Assembly (NCBI GenBank): GCA_044222225.1
Contig: JBGANR010000018.1
Location: 1-64,000, forward strand
Direction of reading: 5' to 3'
DNA length: 64,000 nt
From: JBGANR01 sp044222225
GTDB taxonomy: Bacteria > Actinomycetota > Actinomycetes > Mycobacteriales > Mycobacteriaceae
Shown: in pieces, positions 50,570 through 59,317 of the stretch
How positions within the stretch are numbered: position 1 is the first letter of the stretch
Layout of the letters: each line of letters begins with the position of its first letter
Position numbers and translations under genes: made by a program
Notes under the pieces: generated by a model
Told to the model about the DNA's origin: nothing
Seen by the model: only the letters and a program-made list of their open reading frames with translations
Database searches by the model: none

Positions 50570-52396
50570 ATGCCAGACGGTCGCCGAACAGACCCGGGCC
50601 CCGCGGACGGCCCACGCTCGTCGGGCGGCGAGCGCCTGACGCGGCTGCGGACGTCGGTGCTCCGGCACGGTTCGGCCGCCCCGGATCTGGCCGCGGGGCT
50701 GGGGCCCGTCTCGCTGTCCGCCCTCGCCGCCGCCGCGATCGTCACCGGAGCCCTCCTGCTGACGCGGCCGCTCACCGCCGCGCTCGCACTGTTCTGCTAC
50801 ATCGCGGCGAGCCTCGTCGCGGCCGGGATCCGCGACGCCGTCCGCGGAGCCCGCATCGCGGGCATCTGCTGGGCGGCCGCCGGGGTCGCCGTCGGGATCT
50901 TCGCGTTCACACCGTCGGTGACCTGGCTGCCGCTCGCCGCGGCGGCGGTGATGTTCCTCGTCGGGGCGCTGACGGTCGCGGCGATCGGCGTCGGCGACGG
51001 CCGCGGCGCGACCTTCGTCGCGGTCGTGACCGGCGCGACGCTCATCGCCCTGAGCTGGCTGGCGGTCCGGTGGCCCGACGCGGCGATCCTCGTCATCGGC
51101 GCGGGATTCGCGCTGGCCGCGATCGGCTTCGGCCTCTTCCGGGCGAGCGCCGCGGCCACGGCCGCCGGGCTGACCGGCCCCGCTCGGCCGCGGATACGCA
51201 TCGCCGGCCGGATCCTCGGCTCGACGACGCTCGCCGTCGTCGTGATCGCGGGCGTCCTCGTCACCATGCGGGCGGATTCGGCGGCGCCGGTCCGCGATTC
51301 CTTCGGCGACGTCCGCGTCAATGCCTCGACGCGGCCCGGCGAGCTCATCGCCGCCGAGACCTTCATCCGCGGCGTGCCGGACGACGCGGGCGCCTGGCGC
51401 TACTCGTACACGACCACGCGCGCGGACGGCACCCCCGTCGCGGCGACCGGCCTGGTCGTCGCACCGAACACGCCCGGTCCCCATCCGGTGATCGTCTGGG
51501 CCCACGGCACCACGGGCTTCGACCCCCGTTGCGCCCCGAGCCTGCTCCGCGAACCGTTCACCTCCGGCGCGCTGTTCGCCCTGGCAGAGATCGTGGCCAA
51601 GGGCTGGATCGTCGTGGCCCCCGACTACCCGGGTCTCGGCACGAGCGATCCGCAGCCCTACCTCGTCGGCTCCGACACCGGACGCGCCGTGCTCGACGCG
51701 GTGCGGGCCGCCCGCCGGATCACCGACGCGGAGCTCGGCCCGCAGACCGTCGTGTGGGGACACAGCCAGGGCGGGCACGCCGCGCTCTGGGCCGGTCAGC
51801 TGCAACCCGCCTACGCGCCGGACGTCCCGCTCTCCGGCGTCGCGGCCTTCGCACCGGCGTCCGATCTCCCGGCGTTGACCCGCCGGTTCACCGACGTCGA
51901 GGGCGGCGACGTCTTCGCGTCGTATCTCCTCGCCGCCTACGACCGGGCCTATCCGGACGTCGACGCCGACTCCTACCTGCGTCCGATCGCCCGGCCACTG
52001 CAGACGGCCGCCGCCGGACGCTGCCTCTCCGAGCCCGCCGTCGTCGCGTCGCTGCTGGCGTCGGTCGCCATCGAGCGGGACGTGTCACCGTTCTGGCGCG
52101 ATCCCGCGTCCGGACCGTTCGCCGCACGACTGGCCGAGAACGTCCCGACCGGCCGGGTGCCTGCGCCGCTGCTGCTCGCCCAAGGCGCCACCGATCCGCT
52201 CGTCACCCCGGACGTTCAGGACGACTACGTCAGGCGCCGTTGCGCCGCCGGGCAGGACGTCGACTACCGGCTCTATCCCGAACGCGACCACGTCGGCCTC
52301 ATGGCCCGCGACTCCCCCGCGATCACCGACGCGCTCGCCTGGACCGTCGACCGGTTCGCTTCGGCGCCGACGCGTCCCGGCTGCCCCAGCCTGTGA
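50570..52396 (+). CDS. Membrane domain-lipase fusion (secretory lipase family)
   Basis: 608 aa from the ATG at 50570 (ggggagg upstream). About residues 55-210 contain six hydrophobic helices in an HdeD/DUF308-like arrangement, with a seventh at about 220-240. The rest is an alpha/beta hydrolase of the secretory lipase (LIP) family: VIVWAHGTTGFDPRCAPS forms the oxyanion hole, WGHSQGGHAALWAG has the nucleophile Ser, ATDPLVTPD the Asp and ERDHVGLM the His. The enzyme is thus tethered outside the membrane. Lipase substrates are unknown; wall or host lipids are possible. Confidence 0.9.
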   Translation: MPDGRRTDPGPADGPRSSGGERLTRLRTSVLRHGSAAPDLAAGLGPVSLSALAAAAIVTGALLLTRPLTAALALFCYIAASLVAAGIRDAVRGARIAGICWAAAGVAVGIFAFTPSVTWLPLAAAAVMFLVGALTVAAIGVGDGRGATFVAVVTGATLIALSWLAVRWPDAAILVIGAGFALAAIGFGLFRASAAATAAGLTGPARPRIRIAGRILGSTTLAVVVIAGVLVTMRADSAAPVRDSFGDVRVNASTRPGELIAAETFIRGVPDDAGAWRYSYTTTRADGTPVAATGLVVAPNTPGPHPVIVWAHGTTGFDPRCAPSLLREPFTSGALFALAEIVAKGWIVVAPDYPGLGTSDPQPYLVGSDTGRAVLDAVRAARRITDAELGPQTVVWGHSQGGHAALWAGQLQPAYAPDVPLSGVAAFAPASDLPALTRRFTDVEGGDVFASYLLAAYDRAYPDVDADSYLRPIARPLQTAAAGRCLSEPAVVASLLASVAIERDVSPFWRDPASGPFAARLAENVPTGRVPAPLLLAQGATDPLVTPDVQDDYVRRRCAAGQDVDYRLYPERDHVGLMARDSPAITDALAWTVDRFASAPTRPGCPSL

Positions 52397-52544
52397 GAGC
52401 TCCGCACGCAGACCGATGCTGAAAAGAAGACGAATGCTGAAAAGACGTCCTCCGGTGATCGATCGGTGACCCGGACGGCGGAACCTCGACAGTGGCAGGT
52501 GTGCGGCGGCGACGTCGCACCACGGACCATCGGGAGGGAACGAC

Positions 52545-52814
52545 ATGATCGGGATCATCGGAACGATCGTTTTCGGAGCGATCATCGGGGCTCTGGCGCG
52601 CCTCGTCATCCCCGGCAGGCAGCCCATGGGAATCCTCATCACCATTCTCATCGGCGTGGTCGGCGCGCTCGCCGGCTATTGGATCTGGGGCGCGATCGCG
52701 GATGACGGCAACGTCAACACCTCCGGCATCGACTGGATCCGGTGGGTGATCTCGATCGCCGTGGCGGTCGTGCTCGTGCTCGCCTACAGCGGATTCACCC
52801 GACGGCGGGGATGA
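52545..52814 (+). CDS. GlsB/YeaQ/YmgE-type small membrane protein
   Basis: 89 aa, three hydrophobic helices. GIIGTIVFGAIIGALARLV, then RQPMGILITILIGVVGALAG, with the family glycine pattern of transglycosylase-associated/stress-response membrane proteins. The exact role is unknown; homologues are induced by stress. A ribosome site ggaggg lies before the ATG. Confidence 0.9.
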   Translation: MIGIIGTIVFGAIIGALARLVIPGRQPMGILITILIGVVGALAGYWIWGAIADDGNVNTSGIDWIRWVISIAVAVVLVLAYSGFTRRRG

Positions 52815-52855
52815 TTCCGGGCTTCTCTTGTCTCACGCCGCGTCGCGGGGTATCA

Positions 52856-52903
52856 ATCTTCTGACACCGCATCGAGATCTTCTGATCGAGCGGGCTTGAT
52901 CAG
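52856..52903 (+). promoter_or_regulatory. Repeats upstream of the GH16 gene
   Basis: ATCTTCTGA occurs twice in direct orientation (52856-52864 and 52877-52885, 21 bp apart), and CTGATC/GATCAG (52882-52887, 52898-52903) form an inverted pair. They are placed where an activator site and leader would lie for the GH16 gene. Confidence 0.4.
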
Positions 52904-52915
52904 AGGAGAAACCGG

Positions 52916-54082
52916 ATGCTATTGGCAGCTCGTCGCGCGGCGACGGCGGTTGTGGCGGCGCTCGCGGTGACCACCCCGGGCGCCGCCGCCGCTGCGCCCG
53001 ACCCCAACGGGATCTCGGTGACGAGCCTGACACCGACGGCGGCCTACTCGGGCGCCTCGATCTCGGCGACCCTCAGCGTCACGTCGACGGCCTGCATCGA
53101 GGTCGACGCGCTCACGGTGGCCGTACGCAGCGCGTCGAACGCGAGCTTCGACTTCCCGGGCGCCGTCGAAGACGTCACGATCTGCCCGTCGGGATACACG
53201 TTCACGACGGGCACGCGGACGTTCGCCGCCGGCACGTACTCGATGTTCGGCTCCTACCGGATCGGCAGCACGTGGACGCGGCTGCCCGCCCAGACGCTCA
53301 CCGTCACTGCACCGCCCACCTCGCCGCCCGGGTCGCCGGCAGCGCCGAGCTGGAATCCGACCGGGAGCTACACCGTCGCGATGGCCGACGAGTTCGACGG
53401 CGCCGGCCTGCATTCGCGCTGGCAAAAGGGCTGGTTCCCGACGCCGTCGGCCCCCGTCACCAAACCGGTGAGTACGAGCGGCACTTACAAGGAACTCGCC
53501 TGTTACGACCCGGCGAACGTCACCGTCAGCGGCGGACAGCTGCGGCTGACACTGAAGCACGTCGCGTCGTCCTGCGGGCTGAGCTACGCCACGCCGTGGA
53601 CGGGCGCGATGGTCCAGACGCGCGATTCCTTCACCATGTACGGCGGCAGCATCGAAGCGCGCGTCTACCTGCCGCCGTCGGCCGGATCACCGACGAAGCC
53701 GGGCGGCTGGCCTGCCTTCTGGCTCAACGGCGACGACTCGATCCCGTGGCCGCAGCACGGCGAGATCGACGTCATCGAAGGCTCGGGCAGCGGCACGAGC
53801 GCCCACACGCACTACGACCTCGGCGGTGGCGTCGACGCCAACAAGGGCGCCTACTCGGCCACGCCGTACGTCGGCTGGCACAACGTGGGCGCCGCGTGGA
53901 ACACGACCGCGAAGACGGTGACCTTCTATTGGGACGGTGTGGCGCTCGCGACGTTGCCGATGACGGCCACCAGCGCCCAGTACGTCGTCTTCGACTACAC
54001 GACGGCGGCCGCTCCGTACAGCAACCCGGCACCCGCGACGTCGACCATGCTCGTCGACTGGGTGCGTGCCTGGGCGCCATAG
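52916..54082 (+). CDS. Secreted GH16 glycoside hydrolase
   Basis: 388 aa, ATG at 52916 after agaggag. Signal peptide (VVAALAVTTPGAAAAAP), a beta-sandwich module with paired Cys (about 30-140, STACIEVDAL and DVTICPSG), a Pro/Ser linker and a GH16 jelly-roll (about 150-388). The catalytic motif GEIDVIEGSG has nucleophile and acid Glu in the E-x-D-x-x-E arrangement. GH16 enzymes cut beta-1,3/1,4-glucans, agar-type or other polysaccharides; the exact substrate is not evident. Confidence 0.92.
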   Translation: MLLAARRAATAVVAALAVTTPGAAAAAPDPNGISVTSLTPTAAYSGASISATLSVTSTACIEVDALTVAVRSASNASFDFPGAVEDVTICPSGYTFTTGTRTFAAGTYSMFGSYRIGSTWTRLPAQTLTVTAPPTSPPGSPAAPSWNPTGSYTVAMADEFDGAGLHSRWQKGWFPTPSAPVTKPVSTSGTYKELACYDPANVTVSGGQLRLTLKHVASSCGLSYATPWTGAMVQTRDSFTMYGGSIEARVYLPPSAGSPTKPGGWPAFWLNGDDSIPWPQHGEIDVIEGSGSGTSAHTHYDLGGGVDANKGAYSATPYVGWHNVGAAWNTTAKTVTFYWDGVALATLPMTATSAQYVVFDYTTAAAPYSNPAPATSTMLVDWVRAWAP

Positions 54083-54098
54083 CTGTTCGCCCAGCGCA

Positions 54099-54434
54099 TC
54101 AGGCGGGGTCGTCCGGACGGTCGAGGCGCTCGAGCAGGTCGACGGCCGCACGCGCATACTCGCCGATCCAGCGGTCGTGAATGCGCTTGATCGGCAGCGG
54201 CGCCAACTGCAGGTGCCGCTCCCGGCCGACCCGGCGACCGGTCACGAGTTCGGCCCGTTCCAGGACGCGCAGGTGCTGTAGCACCGTCGTACGGTCGAGC
54301 TCCGGCAGGCAGGCGCACAGCTCGCCGGTGGTCCGCGGCCGCTCACGGAGTGCGTCGAGCATGCGCCGGCGAGCCGGTGACGCGAGCGCCTTGAAGACGA
54401 CGTCGTCATCGCTGTTGCCTTCTCCCGTTGACAC
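54099..54434 (-). CDS. ArsR-family repressor
   Basis: 111 aa, GTG at 54434. Winged HTH: FKALASPARRRMLDALRER, then TGELCACLPELDRTTVLQHL, then LVTGRRVGRERHLQL. No metal-binding Cys pair in the right place, which puts it among the ArsR-like repressors that pair with AHSA1/SRPBCC genes. It is divergent from exactly such a gene, with only the 16-bp palindrome between the start codons. Confidence 0.9.
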   Translation of the reverse strand: MSTGEGNSDDDVVFKALASPARRRMLDALRERPRTTGELCACLPELDRTTVLQHLRVLERAELVTGRRVGRERHLQLAPLPIKRIHDRWIGEYARAAVDLLERLDRPDDPA

Positions 54435-54450
54435 GTTGTAATTTTACAAC
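54435..54450. promoter_or_regulatory. 16-bp palindrome filling the whole ArsR/SRPBCC intergenic gap
   Basis: GTTGTAATTTTACAAC is a perfect palindrome that starts right after one start codon (54434) and ends right before the other (54451). There is no room for ribosome sites, so both mRNAs may be leaderless or start further upstream inside the opposite gene. The obvious ligand is the adjacent ArsR. Confidence 0.85.
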
Positions 54451-54924
54451 ATGTCTACGTCACTCGAACCCACCCCTGTCTCCTTCACCGTGTCCGGCCG
54501 CGTCGCCCGGCCCTGCACCGAGGTCTACGAGGCCGTCGCCGATCCCGAGCAGCTCTCGCGCTACTTCACCACCGGCGGCGCCCGCGGCCGGCTCACCACC
54601 GGCACCACCGCGACCTGGGATTTCCACGACTTCCCCGGCGCCTTCCCCGTCGAGGTGGTCGAGGCCGATCCTCCGCGCCGGATCGTCGTCCGCTGGGCCG
54701 GCGAGGAGGCGGCCGTCGGCGGCGTCACGACGGTCACCTTCGAGTTCGAGCCGATCGACGATGACACCCGCACGCTCGTCACCATCACCGAATCCGGCTG
54801 GCGGCCGACGCCCGAGGGCGTCAAGCGAGCGCTCGGCAACTGCGAGGGATGGACCGGGATGCTCGCCGCATTGAAGGTGTGGATGGAGCACGGCATCAAC
54901 CTGCGCGAAGGTTTCTACGCGTAA
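54451..54924 (+). CDS. SRPBCC/AHSA1-family protein
   Basis: 157 aa, ATG at 54451. Hydrophobic-ligand (START-like) fold: FTVSGRVARPCTEVYEAVAD, then LTTGTTATWDFHDFPG, then TLVTITESGWRPTPEGVKRA with the AHSA1-typical GWxxxL near the end (CEGWTGMLAALK). The ligand is unknown. Co-regulated with the divergent ArsR repressor. Confidence 0.88.
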   Translation: MSTSLEPTPVSFTVSGRVARPCTEVYEAVADPEQLSRYFTTGGARGRLTTGTTATWDFHDFPGAFPVEVVEADPPRRIVVRWAGEEAAVGGVTTVTFEFEPIDDDTRTLVTITESGWRPTPEGVKRALGNCEGWTGMLAALKVWMEHGINLREGFYA

Positions 54925-55017
54925 CCGGCGATCGGCCACGAGCGCGGATTGTCGGCGGTCCGTGCGATCCTCGCCGGAGAGCCCGTCGCCGACGGGCGGA
55001 GTTCGAGGGAGGCGGGT

Positions 55018-55524
55018 ATGCGCAGACACACGATCACCGAGACGCCGGTCGGTCCGATGACGCTCGTCGCCGACGGCCCGGCGCTCGCCGTCGCGCACTT
55101 CGCCGCAACTCCCGAACGCCTCGCCGCGATCGACGCCGGCCCGACCGCGAGCGTCGGTGACGCGGTGCTCGACCAGGCGGCCGCCGAGCTGGCCGAGTAC
55201 TTCGCCGGCCGCAGGCGGCGCTTCGACGTGCCGCTCGACCCGCGCGGCGCGCCGTTCGAGCGCCGCGTCTGGCACGTTCTGACCGGCATCCCCTACGGCG
55301 ACACCACGACGTACGGCGCCGTCGCCGAGGCGCTCGGCGACCGCCGGCAGGCCCAAGCCGTCGGCCAGGCAGTCGGCCGCAACCCGCTCGGCGTGTTCAT
55401 CCCGTGCCACCGCGTCATCGGCGCCGACGGTTCGCTCACCGGCTTCGCCGCCGGTCTCGACCGCAAGCGCTACCTGCTGGCTCTTGAGGAACCCGACGCC
55501 GAGTCCGCCGGTCGGCTGTTCTGA
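55018..55524 (+). CDS. ogt: Methylated-DNA-protein-cysteine methyltransferase
   Basis: 168 aa from the ATG at 55018 (gagggagg upstream). The HTH arginine-finger region FERRVWHVLTGIPYGDTTTY and the acceptor-Cys motif IPCHRVIG define the enzyme, which removes O6-methyl from guanine by suicide transfer. No Ada domain is fused. Same strand, 93 bp after the SRPBCC gene. Confidence 0.95.
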   Translation: MRRHTITETPVGPMTLVADGPALAVAHFAATPERLAAIDAGPTASVGDAVLDQAAAELAEYFAGRRRRFDVPLDPRGAPFERRVWHVLTGIPYGDTTTYGAVAEALGDRRQAQAVGQAVGRNPLGVFIPCHRVIGADGSLTGFAAGLDRKRYLLALEEPDAESAGRLF

Positions 55525-55560
55525 ACCGTCAGCTCGCGAGGGTGGCGTCGTTCGTCGAAT

Positions 55561-55596
55561 CCGGGTATCATCGTTGTTGAGTTCGACGATACCCGG
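55561..55596. repeat. Inverted repeat upstream of the 13E12 gene
   Basis: The arms CCGGGTATCATCG (55561-55573) and CGACGATACCCGG (55584-55596) are complementary at 12 of 13 positions around the 10-nt loop ttgttgagtt. It lies 137 bp upstream of the DUF222/HNH start. It could be the terminator of ogt or part of a REP13E12-type element. Confidence 0.65.
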
Positions 55597-55732
55597 GTGT
55601 CATAGGCCCGGACGAAAACGAGTGAGCCCGTGATGGGCGTGACGAGCAGCAAGAGGAAGCCAGGCCGGCTTCGACACAGCGCCGAGTGGTGGAACCATCC
55701 CCGTTACTTCCTGCTGCCCGGAGGTCGTCGCC

Positions 55733-57595
55733 GTGTCCGCTCCCGCCCTTTCCGATATCCGCTCTGATCCCCGGTCTCGTCCGCGTCCGCGACCGGTGCT
55801 GTCTCGCCTCCAGGTCGCGACCACCACCCTCGGTCGGGCGTATGCCGATCAGATGTCCGCGGTCGCGGATGTGCACGCCTCGTACGACGGCGCCGACCGT
55901 AATCGGGTGCGCTGTGACCCGGTCGACGCCGCCTGCACCGAGATCGGAGCGGCGTTGGGGCGTGCTCCGGGGCAGGTTCTTCGGCTGATCCGGTATGCGT
56001 TGGCGTTCCGGGACACGTTGCCGTCGGTGCTTGGGCATGTGATGTCGGGGCGGTTGACGCCGCAGCAGGCCGAGACTCTGGCGCAGCGTGCGCAGAACGT
56101 CACCCCGGCCCTGGCCGCCGAGGTCGACCGCCGCGTCGACGCCGCCCTGTCGGCCGGTGGGAGTTGGGCCAGCACCCGGTTGGTGGCGATGATCGACGCG
56201 ATCGTCGCCCGGGTGGATGCCGACGCTCTGCGGATCCGGCGTCGGGTGGCGATCGCCGATCGCAGTGTGTGGTGCCGCAACATCGGTGACGGCATCACTC
56301 AGATCTCCATCACCTGCGATGCCGCTGTCGGGCATACCGCGCACGGCACCCTGCGGGCGGCGGCCCGGGCGTTGCGCGCGGCCGGTGACTCGCGTACTCA
56401 GGCGCAGGTGATGTCTGATCTCGCGGCGGCGGCGTTGACCGGCCGCGGCCCGGCCGAATCGCCTGCGGGCGCCGCACCACCCGCGGCGGCAGGCGATACC
56501 GGACAAGACGCCGACCATCAGGCGGCGGCCGAGCCGGAAGCGGAGCTGCGGGAGGCCGCCGCGGGCGCCGAGCGGTCTGTCGATGAGGCGGTCCGGCGGG
56601 CGGCTGATCTGGCCGCCCTGGACGCGGTGGCCGGGCAGATCATCGTGCACGTCGTCGCGAACCGAACCACCCTCGACGACCCCACCGACCAGCAGCCCGC
56701 CTACCTCCCCGGGCATGGCGTGATCACCGCCGACCACGCCCGCGACCTCGCCGGACGCGGGCGGGTCGTCCCGCTGCTCCCCGACAACGCCTACCCGAGC
56801 GGCGACGAACCGGCCGATTCGAACAACGGAGTATCGCCGAGGTCGGACGGCCGACAGCCATCCGGTGAGGATCCCGATCCGTCCGGCGGCACCCTCGCCC
56901 CACCTCGGCCGTCCGGTCCCGCCGGGCGCCAAGCGCCGGATCGCGCGTCGACGTGCCCAGACTCTGGTTGGGCGCCATCGGACAAGGATCCGATCGCGGC
57001 ACCACGAGCATCGCAGGCCGCCGACGACTACCGGCCGACCGCCGCCACCGTCCGCTACCTGCAGATCCGCGACCTCACCTGCCGATTTCCCGGCTGCACC
57101 CGGACCTCCGAACTGTGCGACATCGACCACACCACCGACCACCGACCCGGCAACACCACCATCGACAACACCGGACACCTCTGCCGACGCCACCACAACG
57201 CCAAAACCCACCACGGCTGGCGCATCGAACGAACCAGCGACCACCGAAACCGACGCGCACCCGGCGATCAAAACAGCCGCAACACCGGCGGCGGCATCGT
57301 GTTCGTCAGCCCACTCGGCGCCCGCTACCCCGGGCCAGCCTACACCGGAATCGACCTGTTCCCCGCGCTCAACGGCATCCGGTTCGACGAAACCCCCGGC
57401 TCCACACCCGTCGACAGACCGGCACGCCGGAACCGGCTCGCCGAATGGCAGGCCCGCATCCGAGCCGAACGCGCCTACACCCGCACCATCCGCGAAGCGG
57501 ATGCAGCCACCGCCGCCGCACAACGCGCAGCCGCCACCGAGCGCGAACGCGCCGCCGCCGAAGCCTTCAACACCGACAACCCACCACCCTTCTGA
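55733..57595 (+). CDS. 13E12-repeat-family protein, DUF222 with C-terminal HNH endonuclease
   Basis: 620 aa, GTG at 55733. The DUF222 domain (about 30-230 and onward: RVRCDPVDAACTEIGAALGR, MSGRLTPQQAETLAQRAQ) is followed by a variable Pro/Ala/Glu-rich stretch and an HNH nuclease: TCRFPGCTRTSELCDIDHTT, DNTGHLCRRHHNAKTHHGW. Zinc Cys and catalytic His are intact. The family is multicopy in mycolate actinobacteria and behaves like a mobile or repeated element of unknown function; REP13E12 copies can serve as phage attachment sites in M. tuberculosis. Confidence 0.93.
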   Translation: MSAPALSDIRSDPRSRPRPRPVLSRLQVATTTLGRAYADQMSAVADVHASYDGADRNRVRCDPVDAACTEIGAALGRAPGQVLRLIRYALAFRDTLPSVLGHVMSGRLTPQQAETLAQRAQNVTPALAAEVDRRVDAALSAGGSWASTRLVAMIDAIVARVDADALRIRRRVAIADRSVWCRNIGDGITQISITCDAAVGHTAHGTLRAAARALRAAGDSRTQAQVMSDLAAAALTGRGPAESPAGAAPPAAAGDTGQDADHQAAAEPEAELREAAAGAERSVDEAVRRAADLAALDAVAGQIIVHVVANRTTLDDPTDQQPAYLPGHGVITADHARDLAGRGRVVPLLPDNAYPSGDEPADSNNGVSPRSDGRQPSGEDPDPSGGTLAPPRPSGPAGRQAPDRASTCPDSGWAPSDKDPIAAPRASQAADDYRPTAATVRYLQIRDLTCRFPGCTRTSELCDIDHTTDHRPGNTTIDNTGHLCRRHHNAKTHHGWRIERTSDHRNRRAPGDQNSRNTGGGIVFVSPLGARYPGPAYTGIDLFPALNGIRFDETPGSTPVDRPARRNRLAEWQARIRAERAYTRTIREADAATAAAQRAAATERERAAAEAFNTDNPPPF

Positions 57596-57659
57596 CGGCC
57601 ACCGACCCCAGTCTGGCCGCAGACGGGCGACGCCGACATGCCTCCCGACGCGCCGGCCG

Positions 57660-58040
57660 TCAGCCGGCGTCGTCCGCGACCGGCTCGCCGATCAGCGCGA
57701 GTTGCGTGCCGTCGAGGTCGATGAGATAGCCCGCGCGCAGTCCCCACGGCTGCCGGCGCACCCGTTCGATCCGGGGGATCCCCGTGGTGCGGGCCGGGAC
57801 GCCCGAGGCGTGGATCGCGTCGTGGAGTCCGTCGACGTCGGCGACCCGCAGACAGCACATGAACGAGCTCGCCGCGGGGTCGAGATCGGGGAACGGGAAG
57901 AACTCCAGCTGGAGACCGCCGCGCCGGAGGATCAGCCAGCCGGCGTCGCGATGAGTCCGCTCGAACCCGAACCCGGCGTAGAACGCCTCGGTGGCGTCGA
58001 AATCCCGGGACGGCAGGTTGGGGACGGCTCGATCAAGCAT
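57660..58040 (-). CDS. VOC-family protein, bleomycin-resistance-like
   Basis: 126 aa. AVPNLPSRDFDATEAFYAGF, then FERTHRDAGWLILRRGGLQL, then SSFMCCLRVADVDGLHDAI, then GYLIDLDGTQLALIGEP: the paired betaalphabetabetabeta units of glyoxalase/bleomycin-binding proteins. The binding-type (bleomycin) subgroup lacks the catalytic metal Glu/His set, and this sequence fits that. It follows RidA by 87 bp on the same strand. Confidence 0.88.
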   Translation of the reverse strand: MLDRAVPNLPSRDFDATEAFYAGFGFERTHRDAGWLILRRGGLQLEFFPFPDLDPAASSFMCCLRVADVDGLHDAIHASGVPARTTGIPRIERVRRQPWGLRAGYLIDLDGTQLALIGEPVADDAG

Positions 58041-58127
58041 CCCGCATTCCCCGATCGAAGACGCCGTGCCCGGCCGCGATCGCCCACAGCCGCAACGCGC
58101 GCACCGCCGGAATCCGTTCCGCCGTCG

Positions 58128-58529
58128 TCAGACCGACGCCAACGCGTCGATCTCGACGAGCATGACCTCGTGCGGCAGGCCGACGAAGACCGTCGTCCGG
58201 CACGGCAGCGGAGTGCCCTCGGGCACGTTCTCGGCGATGAACTCGCCGTAGACCTCGTTCATCGCGGGGAAGTCCTCGCGCTTGGTCAGGTACACGCGGA
58301 ACATGAGCACGTCGGCCACCGACGCGCCGCCGGCGACGAGGATCGCCTTGACGTTCTCGAGGGTGCGACGCGTCTGAACGCGCACGTCGCCCTCGCCGAT
58401 GTAAGTGTTCGACGCCGGATCCATCGGTCCCTGCCCCGACACCTGGAGCAGCCCACCACGCCGGACTCCCTGGCTGAAGGTGTGGGCGGGCGCCGGTGCG
58501 TCGGTGGTGAAGACGGTGGAATCGGTCAT
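58128..58529 (-). CDS. RidA-family imine deaminase
   Basis: 133 aa, ATG at 58529. HTFSQGVRRGGLLQVSGQGP, then RRTLENVKAILVAGGASVAD, then CRTTVFVGLPHEVMLVEIDA. The Arg of CRTT, which holds the substrate carboxylate, is present. RidA proteins hydrolyse reactive 2-aminoacrylate-type imines released by PLP-dependent dehydratases, to keto acids. That fits the DSD1-type enzyme in the divergent gene set. Overlaps the IclR gene stop by 4 bp (ATGA). Confidence 0.9.
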   Translation of the reverse strand: MTDSTVFTTDAPAPAHTFSQGVRRGGLLQVSGQGPMDPASNTYIGEGDVRVQTRRTLENVKAILVAGGASVADVLMFRVYLTKREDFPAMNEVYGEFIAENVPEGTPLPCRTTVFVGLPHEVMLVEIDALASV

Positions 58530-59317
58530 GTGAGAGGTCCTTCCTCATCGATGGGCCCCGAACGCGATTCGTCCGGGGCGTGGTAGCCGCACTCCGCGGA
58601 GATCGCCGCGCACACCTCGCGCAGCGGTCCCAGGAGCAGCAACAGGTCGTCATAGGCGAGCACGACATCCGGCACCGACACCGAGACGGCCGCGACGACG
58701 CGTCCCGTCACGTCGCGCACCGGCGCCGCGATGCAGTTAATCGACGGCTCGTTCTCCTCGCGATCACCGGCCCAGCCCGCCGCCCGCACAGCGGCGATCT
58801 CCTCGGCGTATCGGACGGGATCGGTGATCGTGTTGGCGGCGCGTCTGCCGAAGTCCATCCGCGCCATCTCGGCGCGCAGGCCGGCGTCGTCGAGATCCGC
58901 GAGGATCACCTTGGCGACGGCCGTCGAGTTCTTGTTCGCCGCCATCCCGACGCGCGAGAACATCCGCAGCTGGTCACGGGATTCGAGCTTGGCGATATAG
59001 ACGATCTCGTCGCCCTCCCGGGCCGCGAGGTGCGTCGTCCGGCCGTGACTCCGGTTGAACTCCGCGAGGTGCGACGTCGCCGTCGCGCGGACGTCGCGCT
59101 GTTCCTCGGCGGCGGCGGCGAACTCGAAGAGCCGCGAGCCCAGGTGGAATCGGTGCGCGCCGTCGCGGTAGGCGAATCGCTGCTCGGTCAGCGGCCGCAG
59201 CAGCCGCAACACCGTCGTCTTGTGGACGCCGAGTTCCGCGGCGAGTTCGTCGAGATTCGCGGGGCCTTCGGCGAGCCGAGCCATCAACTCGAGCGCCCGG
59301 GACAGGCTCTGGCTCAC
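58526..59317 (-). CDS. IclR-family regulator
   Basis: 263 aa from the GTG at 59317. Winged HTH (SLSRALELMARLAEGPANLD, then AAELGVHKTTVLRLLRPLTE) followed by an IclR effector domain (LAAREGDEIVYIAKLESRDQ, then AANKNSTAVAKVILADLDD, then INCIAAPVRDVTGRVVAAVS). Ligand is probably an intermediate of the neighbouring D-amino-acid or sugar-acid pathway. Start overlaps the kinase stop (GTGA) and the stop overlaps the RidA start (ATGA), so the three are translationally coupled. Confidence 0.93.
   Translation of the reverse strand: MSQSLSRALELMARLAEGPANLDELAAELGVHKTTVLRLLRPLTEQRFAYRDGAHRFHLGSRLFEFAAAAEEQRDVRATATSHLAEFNRSHGRTTHLAAREGDEIVYIAKLESRDQLRMFSRVGMAANKNSTAVAKVILADLDDAGLRAEMARMDFGRRAANTITDPVRYAEEIAAVRAAGWAGDREENEPSINCIAAPVRDVTGRVVAAVSVSVPDVVLAYDDLLLLLGPLREVCAAISAECGYHAPDESRSGPIDEEGPLT

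Noticed and set aside
48266..51805. Long minus-strand open frame across copA, the DHFR-like gene and the lipase gene
   Set aside because: Same reason: no motif, low-complexity Arg/Asp/Gly content, antisense to conserved genes.
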